Assembly: GCF_001984155.1 (NCBI RefSeq)
Contig: NZ_MTQO01000052.1
Span: forward strand, 744,001-808,000
Reading direction: 5' to 3'
DNA: 64,000 nt
Source: Actinosynnema sp. ALI-1.44
GTDB lineage: Bacteria > Actinomycetota > Actinomycetes > Mycobacteriales > Pseudonocardiaceae
Below the pieces are notes generated by a model. The model was not told the DNA's origin and did no database searches. It worked only from the letters and a program-made list of their open reading frames with translations. A program made the position numbers and the translations under genes. Within the stretch, counting starts at the first letter, position 1. Each line of letters starts with the position of its first letter. Of this stretch, positions 26,566 to 35,048 are shown piece after piece.

Positions 26566-27153
26566 TCAGAGATCGGGCCAGCCGCGTCGCAGGTGGGTGA
26601 AGGCCGCGTCCAGCGCGACGCGCGGCTCGGCCTCCACCCCGGCGATGTCCGGGATCTCCAGGACGTAGCGCACGAGCAGGCGCAGTGACATGTCGTCCGT
26701 GCCGCGACCGGTCTGCTCGGCGATGACACGGACCAGCGCGGCCTCGCAGCTCATCCACAACGTCCTGGCGTAGGCCCGCAGCGCGGGCGTCGACACCACG
26801 AGCGCGGCGAGGGCGCGGTACTCGGGGTCCGCGCCCATGGCGAACGGGCCTCGCGTCGCGAAGAACTCCTCAAGGGCCCGCAGGACGGGAACGCCGTCCG
26901 CGCGGTCGAGGACCGCGCTGGTCAGCAGGCGCTCGCGCTCGTCGCCGTCGCCGAGGACCAGTGCTTCCTTGCCGCCGGGGAAGTGGACGAACAGCGTGGA
27001 CACGGCCGTGTCCGCGGCGTCGGCGATCTCGGCCACCGTGACCTGGTCGAACCCGCGCTCCAGGAACAGCCGTCGCGCCGCGTCCGAGAGGGCCTGACGG
27101 GTCGCGGCCTTCTTGCGTTCCCGCCGTCCCGGCGCCTGTCCAGTCCTGTCCAT
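26566..27153 (-). CDS. TetR-family transcriptional regulator
   Basis: 195 residues. N-terminal HTH: RQALSDAARRLFLERGFDQV, then TVAEIADAADTAVSTLFVHF. The C-terminal helical region is the ligand domain. It is transcribed divergently from the SDR gene, with an 82-bp AT-rich gap that includes TTAAATCACACTAATTACAA. By the usual logic it would control the SDR gene and itself. Its stop lies 7 bp from the convergent stop of the surface-protein gene. Confidence 0.9.
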   Translation of the reverse strand: MDRTGQAPGRRERKKAATRQALSDAARRLFLERGFDQVTVAEIADAADTAVSTLFVHFPGGKEALVLGDGDERERLLTSAVLDRADGVPVLRALEEFFATRGPFAMGADPEYRALAALVVSTPALRAYARTLWMSCEAALVRVIAEQTGRGTDDMSLRLLVRYVLEIPDIAGVEAEPRVALDAAFTHLRRGWPDL

Positions 27154-27235
27154 ACCGGCATCCTACCCGGCGGCCGAAGTCAAGCTTAAATCACACTAAT
27201 TACAAATCCGGAATCACTTCGAATATCCTGTCGGG

Positions 27236-28162
27236 GTGAGCATCGAATCCGGCCCATGGGACGTCCGCCGACTGCCCCTGGCCGAGGGAAAGACCTTCCT
27301 GGTCACCGGCGGGAACGCGGGTATCGGCTACTTCGTCGCCGAGCAGCTGGCCGGCACAGGCGCCACCGTCGTCCTCGGCAGCAGGGACCAGACCAAAGCC
27401 GACGCCGCGACAGCCTCGATCCGGTCGCACGTCCCGCACGCGCGGGTCCGCCATCTCCCGCTGGACCTCACGGACACCGAGTCACTCAAGACGGCGGGCG
27501 CCCGGCTCGCGATCGACCGGCTCGACGCTCTCGTGTGCAACGCGGGCGTGCTGTTCGAGGAACCGTCGCGCCGGGAGAACCCGGACGGCCAGGAGCTGAT
27601 GTTCGCCACCAACCACCTCGCACACTTCGCGCTGACCGGCTGGCTGGCGCCGCTGTTGGCAGAAGGGCGTGTCGTCACCACCGGCAGTCTCGTGGCGAAG
27701 TCCGCGAGGCTGGATGTCGACGACCTCCGCTACACGCGTGGCTACGAGCCGAAAGAGGCGTACTCCCGCTCGAAGCTGGCGCAGATGCTGTTCGGGTTCG
27801 AACTCGACCGCCGTCTGCGGGCATCGGGCAGCCGGACGTCGAGCATCGTGAACCACCCCGGCGGCGCGCTCGACTCGCTCACCCCGTCACGCCCGCCGGT
27901 CCACGTCCGCAGCACCGGCACACGGCTGCGCGGCCTGCCCTCGGGTGCCCTCTTGCAAGGCAAGCACGCAGGCGCGTGGCCCGCCGTCCGCGCCGTGCTC
28001 GACCCCTCTGCCCAGGGTGGCCAGCTGTGGCGCCCCCGGGTCTTCGGGCTTCGTGGCGTACCGACGCTGGAGCCCGTTAAGGGCAAGCTGGCCGACACCG
28101 AGCTCGCCGCTCGGGTGTGGGCGGCCAGCGTCGAGCTCACGGGCGTCGATCCGTTCGCCTGA
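27236..28162 (+). CDS. Short-chain dehydrogenase/reductase
   Basis: 308 residues of the classical SDR fold: cofactor motif TGGNAGIG (24-31), NAG at 102-104, catalytic Ser151 in VVTTGSL and YSRSK (Y176, K180). It resembles the retinol-dehydrogenase/WW-oxidoreductase-like group acting on lipophilic alcohols or ketones with NADP(H). GTG 27236 follows TATCCT (27224-27229) by 6 nt, so the transcript may be leaderless. A divergent TetR gene probably controls it. Only 3 bp separate its stop from that of the truncated TetR gene. Confidence 0.9.
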   Translation: MSIESGPWDVRRLPLAEGKTFLVTGGNAGIGYFVAEQLAGTGATVVLGSRDQTKADAATASIRSHVPHARVRHLPLDLTDTESLKTAGARLAIDRLDALVCNAGVLFEEPSRRENPDGQELMFATNHLAHFALTGWLAPLLAEGRVVTTGSLVAKSARLDVDDLRYTRGYEPKEAYSRSKLAQMLFGFELDRRLRASGSRTSSIVNHPGGALDSLTPSRPPVHVRSTGTRLRGLPSGALLQGKHAGAWPAVRAVLDPSAQGGQLWRPRVFGLRGVPTLEPVKGKLADTELAARVWAASVELTGVDPFA

Positions 28163-28165
28163 GGA

Positions 28166-28411
28166 TCAGGCCTGAGGCAACAACGTCCGGAGTACCGCTT
28201 CGAACTCGGTCGCGGTGGGTGGCCTGCTGGTCAGCAGGGCTTGGAGCAGCAGGCCATCGATGGCGGCGACGACCGCGCGGACGCGGTCCGGGTCGTCGGT
28301 GTACTGGCGGGCGAAGTCCGCGAGGGCGTCGAGCCAGCGGTCGGTGGAGCGGCGCAGCGCCGGATCCCTTGCGGCGAGCAGGAACAGTTCGAACTCCGCG
28401 GCACAGCTCAT
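28166..28411 (-). pseudogene. Truncated TetR regulator, C-terminal domain only
   Basis: The 81 residues match the ligand-binding end of a TetR regulator (AAEFELFLLAARDPALRRST; FEAVLRTLLPQ end), but the DNA-binding half is missing. A TAG stop lies two codons upstream of the ATG, and no HTH is found in any minus frame over the next 150 bp. The region upstream contains ACGAAACGAACGTAACG (about 28428-28450), possibly an old promoter or operator. It is most likely the remains of a deletion. A stand-alone ligand-binding protein is a less likely alternative. Confidence 0.65.
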
Positions 28412-28594
28412 CGCCTACCCGGCCGAGCGTTACGTTCGTTTCGTTGCCACCGCCGACAAAGCTGCCAGGCCGTCCGCGACAGGAAGGGTGGCGGTGGCGC
28501 GGCAGCCCGCTGAACGGCTAGCCGCCGCGGGCCGCCGACAGGCACCGGTGTTGCTCGGACGCGTGCATGCTGTGGTTGTCGACATAAGTCGCTG

Positions 28595-30088
28595 TCACGT
28601 CCACCGCCCTGATCCGTTGGTGTCGGCCGAACCCGTGATCCTGCCGAGCAGCTCCAGCCGCCGTACCTTGCCTGTCGCGGTCCGCGGCACCTCGTCCCAC
28701 CGGAGAACCACTGGTTCGGCCATCGGCGGCAGACCGCGGACCGCGCTCCGCCAGTCGTCAGCCGCGAGGCCGTTCTCGCTCACTACAACGGGAATCGGTG
28801 GCCGGTCGGCCGCGGCGAGCAGCACGCACTCCACAATGGACGGCAGCCGGTCCTCCACGGCGTCCTCGACCGCCAGGCAGCTCAGCCCCGGAACGGTGTC
28901 GACCTCACGGTCGAGCAGCGTCACGGCGCCCGTTCTGTCGAGGACGCCGACGTCGCCCGTGTTCCACCATTCACCTTCCGCCTTGGCCGACCATCGGTCT
29001 CGTTCGCCGACATAGGTGACACAGCGAGCGCGTGTGCGTGCGAAGATCAGGCCTGGTACGCCTCGCGGAACCGGTTGGAACGTCACCGGGTCGACCACTC
29101 GCAGCCTGGTCAACCCAGGCAGGGGCCTGCCGAGGCCGCGTGTGGTGGCGACGGTTCGCCGGGTGAGGAACCGGAAGGTCAGCGGGCCCGTCTCGCTCTG
29201 CCCCCAGCTTTGCATCCACAATGGATTTCTGCGGTGTGACGCGGTCAGCATCGCCCTGATCACCGGCGGGTGCATGGCGTCGTAGGTGCTGACGAACCGG
29301 CGGACAGCGCGGAACGGGTTGGCCGCGCCGGCAGCGAGCGGCCGCCAACGGGCGTAGACGGACGGCAGCGCCTCCACGACCGTCGGCGGATGGTCCGCGA
29401 ACACGCGTGCCGCTGCGGACGCGTCGCTCAGGATCAGGATGTCCCGTGGCGCCAGGCACATCGCCGACGCCGTCCAGCAGAACGTGCGGCCGTGCGCGTA
29501 GGAGCTGGCCTGCGCCAGCACGTCGTCACGGCGGATGCCCACGACGGGCCACCGCACGGATTCCGGCCTGGCCAGCCGGTCGATGATGGTCCGCGTGGTG
29601 TGGACGACCAGTTTCGGCACACCGGTCGTCCCCGAGGTGTGGCAGATGATCAGCGGCGCGTCGGCCGGCCTGCGGTGCGGCACCGGTGGTCGCGCCCGGG
29701 TGAACTCCTCGATCCGCAGCACCCGTCGCGCCCCGGGTATGTCGCGGTCGGCGACGACGACGGCGGCGTCCAGGCGTTTCACCAGGATTTCCAGCGACTC
29801 GCCGGGCAGCAGCCCGGAGAGCTTCGCCGGGATCGCGCCGATGCGCACCGCCGCGCACGCCAGCAGGTCGTAGTCCCAGTGGTTGCGTTTGACGATCGCG
29901 ACCCGGTCGCCGGGCCGCACCCCGTTCTCGTGCAGCCAGCCCGCCGTGTGCCGGACCAGGTCGGCCAACTGGGCGACGGTGTACGTGTCACCCCTGTCCG
30001 GCGCGATGTCGAACGGCCGATCCAGCCGCACCAGTGTGTCCGCACCGGCGCACTCGTCGAACAGCACGCCCATGTCGTGAGGTCTCAT
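28595..30088 (-). CDS. AMP-dependent acyl-CoA synthetase/ligase
   Basis: 497 residues of the ANL superfamily. ATP-binding loop CHTSGTTGVPK, motif A5 as QSWGQSETGPL, motif A7/A8 NTGDVGVLDRTGAVTLLDREVD and the catalytic Lys region RTATGKVRRLELLGRI are all present, so it is likely active. It adenylates a carboxylic acid and transfers it to CoA or another thiol; the substrate is unknown. ATG 30088 has GGGAG at good spacing. The gene starts 41 bp after the point where the aminotransferase stub stops making sense, so it was probably once the second gene of a divergent biosynthetic locus. Confidence 0.88.
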   Translation of the reverse strand: MRPHDMGVLFDECAGADTLVRLDRPFDIAPDRGDTYTVAQLADLVRHTAGWLHENGVRPGDRVAIVKRNHWDYDLLACAAVRIGAIPAKLSGLLPGESLEILVKRLDAAVVVADRDIPGARRVLRIEEFTRARPPVPHRRPADAPLIICHTSGTTGVPKLVVHTTRTIIDRLARPESVRWPVVGIRRDDVLAQASSYAHGRTFCWTASAMCLAPRDILILSDASAAARVFADHPPTVVEALPSVYARWRPLAAGAANPFRAVRRFVSTYDAMHPPVIRAMLTASHRRNPLWMQSWGQSETGPLTFRFLTRRTVATTRGLGRPLPGLTRLRVVDPVTFQPVPRGVPGLIFARTRARCVTYVGERDRWSAKAEGEWWNTGDVGVLDRTGAVTLLDREVDTVPGLSCLAVEDAVEDRLPSIVECVLLAAADRPPIPVVVSENGLAADDWRSAVRGLPPMAEPVVLRWDEVPRTATGKVRRLELLGRITGSADTNGSGRWT

Positions 30089-30128
30089 GCCTGCTCCCTC
30101 GCGGGAAGCCGCTGCACGGCGGTGCGCA

Positions 30129-30317
30129 GGAACCGGACGTGCGGACGACGAACTGGGCTCCCGTGTACGCCGCCAGCGCCCGCTCAAGTTCGACAACTTT
30201 TCCGCCGTGCGAATACTTCCCGTTCTCAATGACGTCGACAATATTCTGTCGTGTGGTTGTCCACAATTCCGCGAACGTCGCCGATTGAGTGTGAAAAGGA
30301 ACCGACAGTGCACCCAC
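30129..30317 (-). pseudogene. 5' stub of a DegT/DnrJ/EryC1-type aminotransferase
   Basis: From GTG 30317 the minus strand encodes about 63 residues that match the N-terminus of sugar aminotransferases of the DegT/DnrJ/EryC1/StrS family: VPFHTQSATFAELWTTTRQN, then IVDVIENGKYSHGGKVVELE and RALAAYTGAQFVVRTSGS. The frame then loses similarity and runs into the ligand gene. The PLP lysine, the substrate site and over 300 residues are absent. Codon use is A/T-richer than in the neighbours. It appears to have been cut by a deletion. Confidence 0.75.
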
Positions 30318-30491
30318 CTCCGGGCCGTGAAAGACGCTTCCGAGCCTAGAACAGCCGGTCCGGCCGGTGAATCGGTTCACTCTTCCTGGTCAACAAAGCT
30401 CGTTGATGTTGACGTGCGCGCGAGGGGGATCACTAATGTCGAAGCTCGGGTTCTCCATTCGATCCAGATGCGGAATGCGGGGGCGTGAACT

Positions 30492-31520
30492 GTGCAGTCA
30501 CTCGTGGTCGGGCTGGGCCGCGCCGGAGCGGGCCTGCACCTCCCCGTGCTGGCCAAGGTCCGCGCGTGTGTCCCCCACCTCTTCGACGACTCGCTGATCG
30601 TGGCCTGCGATCCCCGCGTCGACCTGGCCGAACGCCCCGGCCTGCTGGTGCTGCCGACGATCGGTGAAGCGGCGGCCGCTCTGGAACCCGCGACCACGGT
30701 CGCGCATATCTGCACCCCGCCTGCGGAACGATTCCACGTGATGGCCGAACTGGCCGACCTCGGATTCCGCAAGCTGATCGTCGAGAAACCACTCGCCGCC
30801 GACAACGACGACCTGGCCCGCATCATCAGGCTGCGCCGGAAACACTCCATGCACATCGAGGTCGTCGAGCCGTGGCTGACGAGCACGCTCACCGGAAGGC
30901 TGGGCGAGCTGATCCGACACGGCCGGTTCGGCGCGTTGAAGACGATCAGCATCGTGCAGAACAAACCGCGATTCCGTCGTTCGCTGAAGTCACCGGACCA
31001 CCCGACGGCGTTCGACGTCGAACTGCCGCACGGAATCGCGCTCGCGCTGAGGCTGGTGGGCGCGGCCCGGGTGACCCACGCGTCCGGGTTCGACCTCGCG
31101 ATCGGCGACGTGGTGGTGCCCAGGATGGGCGGCGCGCGCGTCGGCCTGCGGCACAACCTCGGGGCGCGGACCGAGATCAGCTCGGACCTCACCAGCCCGG
31201 TGCGGGAGCGGCGGATCACCGTGGACTTCGAGAACGGTGTGGCGGTCGGGCACTTCGCGGTGAGCGACGACGACGACCACTCGCAGTTGACGTTGAGCGC
31301 CAACGGCCTGCGCACCCACGAGGTGATCAGGGACGACTCGATGACCGAGTGGATGACCCAGGCGTACCACAAGTTCCACGCGGGCGTCGAACACACGAAG
31401 GGCTTCACGTTCGCGGCCGAGGTCGTGCAGTTGCTGTCCGTTGCCAAGAACATCTGCGCGGAACCCGTCGTACCCAGGAACCGGGTCACGGCCGACCACA
31501 CGCCCAGCCATGTCGGCTGA
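30492..31520 (+). CDS. Gfo/Idh/MocA-family oxidoreductase
   Basis: 342 residues. The N-terminal Rossmann fold opens SLVVGLGRAGAGLHLPVL, and the family EKP motif is at 98-100 (LIVEKPLAADNDDL). The C-terminal alpha/beta domain begins near residue 120 (VVEPWLTSTLTGRLGELIRH). Such enzymes oxidise sugar-like hydroxyl groups with NAD(P) and often work with DegT aminotransferases to make amino sugars or related rings. Here the aminotransferase gene next door is only a stub. GTG 30492 is the first start that keeps the fold. The stop overlaps the start of the Ldh2 gene by 11 bp. Confidence 0.88.
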   Translation: MQSLVVGLGRAGAGLHLPVLAKVRACVPHLFDDSLIVACDPRVDLAERPGLLVLPTIGEAAAALEPATTVAHICTPPAERFHVMAELADLGFRKLIVEKPLAADNDDLARIIRLRRKHSMHIEVVEPWLTSTLTGRLGELIRHGRFGALKTISIVQNKPRFRRSLKSPDHPTAFDVELPHGIALALRLVGAARVTHASGFDLAIGDVVVPRMGGARVGLRHNLGARTEISSDLTSPVRERRITVDFENGVAVGHFAVSDDDDHSQLTLSANGLRTHEVIRDDSMTEWMTQAYHKFHAGVEHTKGFTFAAEVVQLLSVAKNICAEPVVPRNRVTADHTPSHVG

Positions 31521-32541
31521 CCCCTTGCTGGCGGGCATCGCCGACCTGCCCGGCGACATCCCGCTCCGGTTTCGCATCGAGTGGAAGAGGGTGAAGATGC
31601 TTGTCCCGTACCGGTCACTGCTGTCCACTGTGTCCTCTGTGTTCACCGGGCACGGCGTGCCACCCGACCGGGCCGGGATGGCCGCCGAGGCGTTGTGCCA
31701 CGGCGAACTGACCGGGATGACCAGCCATGGCCTGGTCAACCTGACCCGGCTGTACCTGCCGTTGCTGACCGAAGGTCGCGCGGACGCGGGAGCGGACATG
31801 CTGATCGAGTCGGATCACGGCGCGAGCGTGCTCGTCGACGCGCGCCGCACGCTCGGTCTGTGGTCGGCGACGCAGGCCATGGAACTGGCGTGTGACCGAG
31901 CGGCCCAGCACGGCATCGCCATGGTGTCGATGAAAGGCGCGACCCACATCGGATGCGCCGGGTACCACGCGGCCAAAGCGTCCGCACGCGGCATGATCGG
32001 TCTGATCGCCTCGAACTGCGGCGGGCAGGGCATCGCCCGGCCACCCGGCGGCGCCACCGCCATGCTCGGCACGAACCCGCTCGCGCTCGCCTGCCCCGCG
32101 GGCGGTCGGCACCCGTTCGTTCTCGACATGACCGACCCGGCGGCGTTCGACCAAGGTGACGCGCACCTGTTGTGGCTGGGCGGCTCGCCGGAAACGGGCG
32201 CGTACAAGGGTTTCGGGCTGGGCTTGCTGGTCGAGATCCTGGCCGCGCTGGTGCCGGGGGCCGCGCTCGGCGCGCTGTCCGGGAACGGTGGCCGCGACGA
32301 CGACATCGGCGTGCTCGCGATGGCGATCGCGCCGGACGTACTGCGATCCGGGTTCGCCTCCGACGCGTCGGCGCTGTTCGACGCGGTACGCGGCTGGCCT
32401 GCGGTGGACCGCACGGCTCCCGTCACCTATCCCGGTTGGCACGAGGGCGAGCGTGCGGATCGCTGCCGTCAGTACGGTGTACCGGTCCCTCCCCCGCTGT
32501 ATGAGGAACTGCTGTCCGTGATGACCGGTGTCATGCGATGA
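31510..32541 (+). CDS. Ldh2-type malate/lactate-like dehydrogenase, internally shortened
   Basis: 343 residues from ATG 31510, inside the end of the Gfo/Idh gene. The Ldh2 family (NAD(P)-dependent 2-hydroxyacid dehydrogenases unrelated to classical MDH) is shown by GMTSHGLVNLTRLYLPLL, THIGCAGYHAAKASARGMIG, GTNPLALACPAG and YKGFGLGLLVEIL. Between FVLDMTD and the YKGFGL motif, the normal segment of roughly 30-40 residues with a GKI and a GWA-D signature is replaced by a short stretch (PAAFDQGDAHLLWLGGSPETG). Activity may be altered. Substrate unknown; probably acts with the Gfo/Idh protein. Confidence 0.82.
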   Translation: MSADPLLAGIADLPGDIPLRFRIEWKRVKMLVPYRSLLSTVSSVFTGHGVPPDRAGMAAEALCHGELTGMTSHGLVNLTRLYLPLLTEGRADAGADMLIESDHGASVLVDARRTLGLWSATQAMELACDRAAQHGIAMVSMKGATHIGCAGYHAAKASARGMIGLIASNCGGQGIARPPGGATAMLGTNPLALACPAGGRHPFVLDMTDPAAFDQGDAHLLWLGGSPETGAYKGFGLGLLVEILAALVPGAALGALSGNGGRDDDIGVLAMAIAPDVLRSGFASDASALFDAVRGWPAVDRTAPVTYPGWHEGERADRCRQYGVPVPPPLYEELLSVMTGVMR

Positions 32542-32547
32542 ACCTCG

Positions 32548-32856
32548 TCATACGAAGGCGCGCAGCAGCGCGGTCGCGGCGACAGCGGCGGCCACGCAGA
32601 CGAGCACCGGAGCACGGAACAGATAGGTGATCGCGGCGGCGGAAAGCCCGGCCGCGACTGTCCAATCCGCCTCGGTCCACGAAGGCCCGGCGAAGTCGGT
32701 GACGACGATGCCCGCGAGGAGCGCGGGCGCGATCAACGCGATCACCGCGGCCGCCCGCACGGGCAGCGGACGGTTGCCGAGCAGAGCCGGTCCCGCCGCT
32801 TTGATGGTGAAGCTGACGGCGGCGACGAGCAGAATGGCGATCCACAGCGGACTCAT
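32548..32856 (-). CDS. azlD: AzlD, small subunit of branched-chain amino acid exporter
   Basis: 102 residues with about four membrane helices and the AzlD layout: SFTIKAAGPALLGNRPLP, then VIALIAPALLAGIVV and a C-terminal VCVAAAVAATALLRA. With AzlC it forms a small exporter of branched-chain amino acids or their analogues. Its ATG overlaps the azlC stop by 4 bp, showing coupling. Its stop lies 6 bp from the convergent Ldh2 stop. Confidence 0.9.
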   Translation of the reverse strand: MSPLWIAILLVAAVSFTIKAAGPALLGNRPLPVRAAAVIALIAPALLAGIVVTDFAGPSWTEADWTVAAGLSAAAITYLFRAPVLVCVAAAVAATALLRAFV

Positions 32857-33536
32857 TTGGCCGTCACCGCCTTCGCCGTGCGCAGGCCGAGCAGTGCCGC
32901 GGCACCCGAGCCGATGATGGCCAGTCCGACGGGCACCACCAACACCAGTCCGGCGGCCAGCGCGGCGGCGAGCCCGGCGACCAGCCTGGCCCTGGCCGAC
33001 ACGCGGATCTCGTCGATCAGCAGCACCAGGAAGAACGCCGGGAAGACCACGTCGAGGCCGAACCGGTGGATGATCTCGTCGGACGGCGCGGTGAGCGCGC
33101 CGAGGAGCGTGCCGAGCACCCATGCCGGGAGTTGTACGAGCGTCGCCGAGAACATCTTCTCGCGGTCATACCGGCCGTTGCCCTTGTGCGCCGCCGCCCA
33201 GGAGGCGTCGACGACCGCCTGTCCCTCCAATGCTCGCCGCAGACGGCCGCCCTTCAGGTCCCCGGCGACCGCGATGCCCATCGGCAGGAACCGGGCGTTG
33301 ATCATCGCGGCGGCCCCGACGGCCAGCCCGACGCCGCCACCACCCGCGAACGCCGTGGCCATCGCGAACTGCGCGGAGCCGGAGAAAACCAGGAGCGAGC
33401 AGGCCACCGGCGCCAGGATCCCCCAGCCCAGCGAATGCGTCATGGCGCCGAACGTGACTGCCATGACGAACGTCGGCACGCCTAACCCCAGACCGACCCG
33501 CAGGCCGGCCGCGTATCCGCTTTCGGTCGTAGCCAT
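32853..33536 (-). CDS. azlC: AzlC, large subunit of branched-chain amino acid exporter
   Basis: 227 residues with about six membrane helices. Family motifs include VTFGAMTHSLGWGILAPVAC, SGSAQFAMATAFAGGG and NARFLPMGIAVAGDLKG, followed by a DEIRVSARARLVAGL loop. It works with AzlD to export amino acids such as leucine analogues. A CGNR-type regulator is divergent, with a 59-bp gap carrying an imperfect palindrome that overlaps the likely azlC promoter. Confidence 0.92.
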   Translation of the reverse strand: MATTESGYAAGLRVGLGLGVPTFVMAVTFGAMTHSLGWGILAPVACSLLVFSGSAQFAMATAFAGGGGVGLAVGAAAMINARFLPMGIAVAGDLKGGRLRRALEGQAVVDASWAAAHKGNGRYDREKMFSATLVQLPAWVLGTLLGALTAPSDEIIHRFGLDVVFPAFFLVLLIDEIRVSARARLVAGLAAALAAGLVLVVPVGLAIIGSGAAALLGLRTAKAVTAK

Positions 33537-33547
33537 ACTCGGCAGGT

Positions 33548-33576
33548 TAACACTCTATATGCATGTTAGGGTGTTA
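33548..33576. promoter_or_regulatory. Imperfect palindrome between azlC and the CGNR gene
   Basis: TAACAC (33548-33553) and GTGTTA (33571-33576) are perfect 6-bp arms. Between them CTA and TAG pair about the same centre (33562). It sits 12 bp upstream of azlC and 20 bp upstream of the regulator gene and is probably the operator of the CGNR protein. TACACT (33582-33587) 8 nt before GTG 33596 may be a leaderless promoter. Confidence 0.5.
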
Positions 33577-33595
33577 GAAACTACACTGGTGGACT

Positions 33596-34183
33596 GTGAC
33601 GGACAGACGGACGGACAGTTGGCAGGGTTACGACTTCGTCGGCGGCCACATCGCGCTTGACCTGGTCAACACGGTCTCGTGGCGACTGGACGCGGCCAAG
33701 CTGGTCGACCGGTACCAGCTGCCGGGTTTCCTGCCGCTGTGGCTCACCAGAGCCGGTCTGGTTCGCGATGACGCCGGATCTTCGGAGATCGTCACAGCGC
33801 TGACCGGGCTGCGGGAAACCGTGTACCGGCTGCTGGTCGCGCCGGACCGAGCTGACGTCGCCCGGTTCGCCGGGTACCTCACGGCCGCGCGGCGCCGTGC
33901 CGTTGCCGAACCGTCCCTGCCGTTGCGGTGGACAGTGCCGATCGAACGTCCGGACGACGTCGTGCACGCGCTGGCCATCGCCGCGGACGAACTGCTCGTC
34001 TCACCGGACGCTGCGCTCGTGCGGCAGTGCTCGGGCAAGGGCTGCGGCTGGCTGTTCATCGACCGCACCCGCAACCACTCCAGGCAGTGGTGCAGCTCCA
34101 AGGACTGCGGCAACCGGGAACGGGCCCGCAGGCACTACCGGCGCACCGGCAAATCCCGTGCGACCACCGTGGAAGATCCCTAA
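33596..34183 (+). CDS. CGNR zinc-finger regulator (ABATE domain)
   Basis: 195 residues. The N-terminal ABATE domain starts GYDFVGGHIALDLVNTVSWR. The C-terminal CGNR finger has cysteines 145, 150, 166 and 171 in QCSGKGCGWLFIDRTRN and HSRQWCSSKDCGNRERARRH. These proteins are presumed transcriptional regulators, with the zinc finger contacting DNA and the ABATE domain binding a small molecule. Placement divergent to azlCD suggests it senses an amino acid and controls the exporter. Confidence 0.92.
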   Translation: MTDRRTDSWQGYDFVGGHIALDLVNTVSWRLDAAKLVDRYQLPGFLPLWLTRAGLVRDDAGSSEIVTALTGLRETVYRLLVAPDRADVARFAGYLTAARRRAVAEPSLPLRWTVPIERPDDVVHALAIAADELLVSPDAALVRQCSGKGCGWLFIDRTRNHSRQWCSSKDCGNRERARRHYRRTGKSRATTVEDP

Positions 34184-34193
34184 CCTGGGAGTC

Positions 34194-35048
34194 GTGGAAG
34201 ACCCGCGACTCCTGCTCGCCCGCGTCCTCGACTTCGCCGAACACCACGAGGGCATCGAAGCCGTCGTCCAAACGGGATCACGAGCGCGCGGCCTGCGCGT
34301 CGACTCCTTGTCCGACTTGGACATCGAGCTGATCGGCCCCGGCGCGCCGCTGCTCGCCGGAGACGACGAGTGGCTGGCCGCCATCGCCCCGACACTGGTC
34401 AGCATCCACCTCGACAACGAGGAAGACGACGAACCCGGCTGGCCGACCTGCCTCGCCGTCTTCGCCGAGGGCCGCAAGGTCGACTTCACACTGGCCGGAA
34501 CCGAGCGGCTGGTGGCGATGAGGGAACACGGTCTCGACGAGCTGTACGGCCGTGGGTACGTGGTTCACTTCGACCGCACCGGGATCGCTGCCGAGCTGTC
34601 CCCTTCGCACCCCACGCCGCCCGTCCGCGAAGCGCCGGACGCCGAGGACTTCGAGGTCAACCAGCGGGAGTTCTGGTTCGAAGCCACCCAGGTCCCGATC
34701 TACGCCGCGCGCGGCGACCTGTGGCCCGCGCTGAGCAGACTGGCCGAGATCCGCGACCTGATGCTGACGATGCTCGAGTGGTACGCGGCAACGGGATCCG
34801 AGCCCGTCGACACCTGGCACAACGGACACCACATCGCCGAATGGCTCGGCGCGGACCACTCCCGGATCCCCGAGACGTTCGCCCGGTACGAAGCGGACGA
34901 CATCATCCGCGCCCTGCGTGCCGCCGCGGACCTCTACGCGGACGTCGCCACGGCGACAGGCAAAGCGCTTGCGTTGCCGGTACTGGAACTACACGACCGC
35001 GTCCTGGCGCACGTCGACGCCGTGTACAACGCTAACGGCCGCCGATGA
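34194..35048 (+). CDS. Aminoglycoside 6-adenylyltransferase-like nucleotidyltransferase
   Basis: 284 residues from GTG 34194 (TAACCT 7 nt upstream hints at a leaderless start). The nucleotidyltransferase signature is complete: QTGSRARGLRVDSLSDLDIE, with GS at 28-29 and metal-binding Asp 41 and 43. The third acid lies in KVDFTLAG. The rest resembles the AadK/ANT(6) family (WNxHH-like TWHNGHHIAEWL). It may inactivate streptomycin-like drugs, but many chromosomal members have unknown substrates. Its end overlaps the convergent thioesterase gene by 17 bp. Confidence 0.82.
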   Translation: MEDPRLLLARVLDFAEHHEGIEAVVQTGSRARGLRVDSLSDLDIELIGPGAPLLAGDDEWLAAIAPTLVSIHLDNEEDDEPGWPTCLAVFAEGRKVDFTLAGTERLVAMREHGLDELYGRGYVVHFDRTGIAAELSPSHPTPPVREAPDAEDFEVNQREFWFEATQVPIYAARGDLWPALSRLAEIRDLMLTMLEWYAATGSEPVDTWHNGHHIAEWLGADHSRIPETFARYEADDIIRALRAAADLYADVATATGKALALPVLELHDRVLAHVDAVYNANGRR

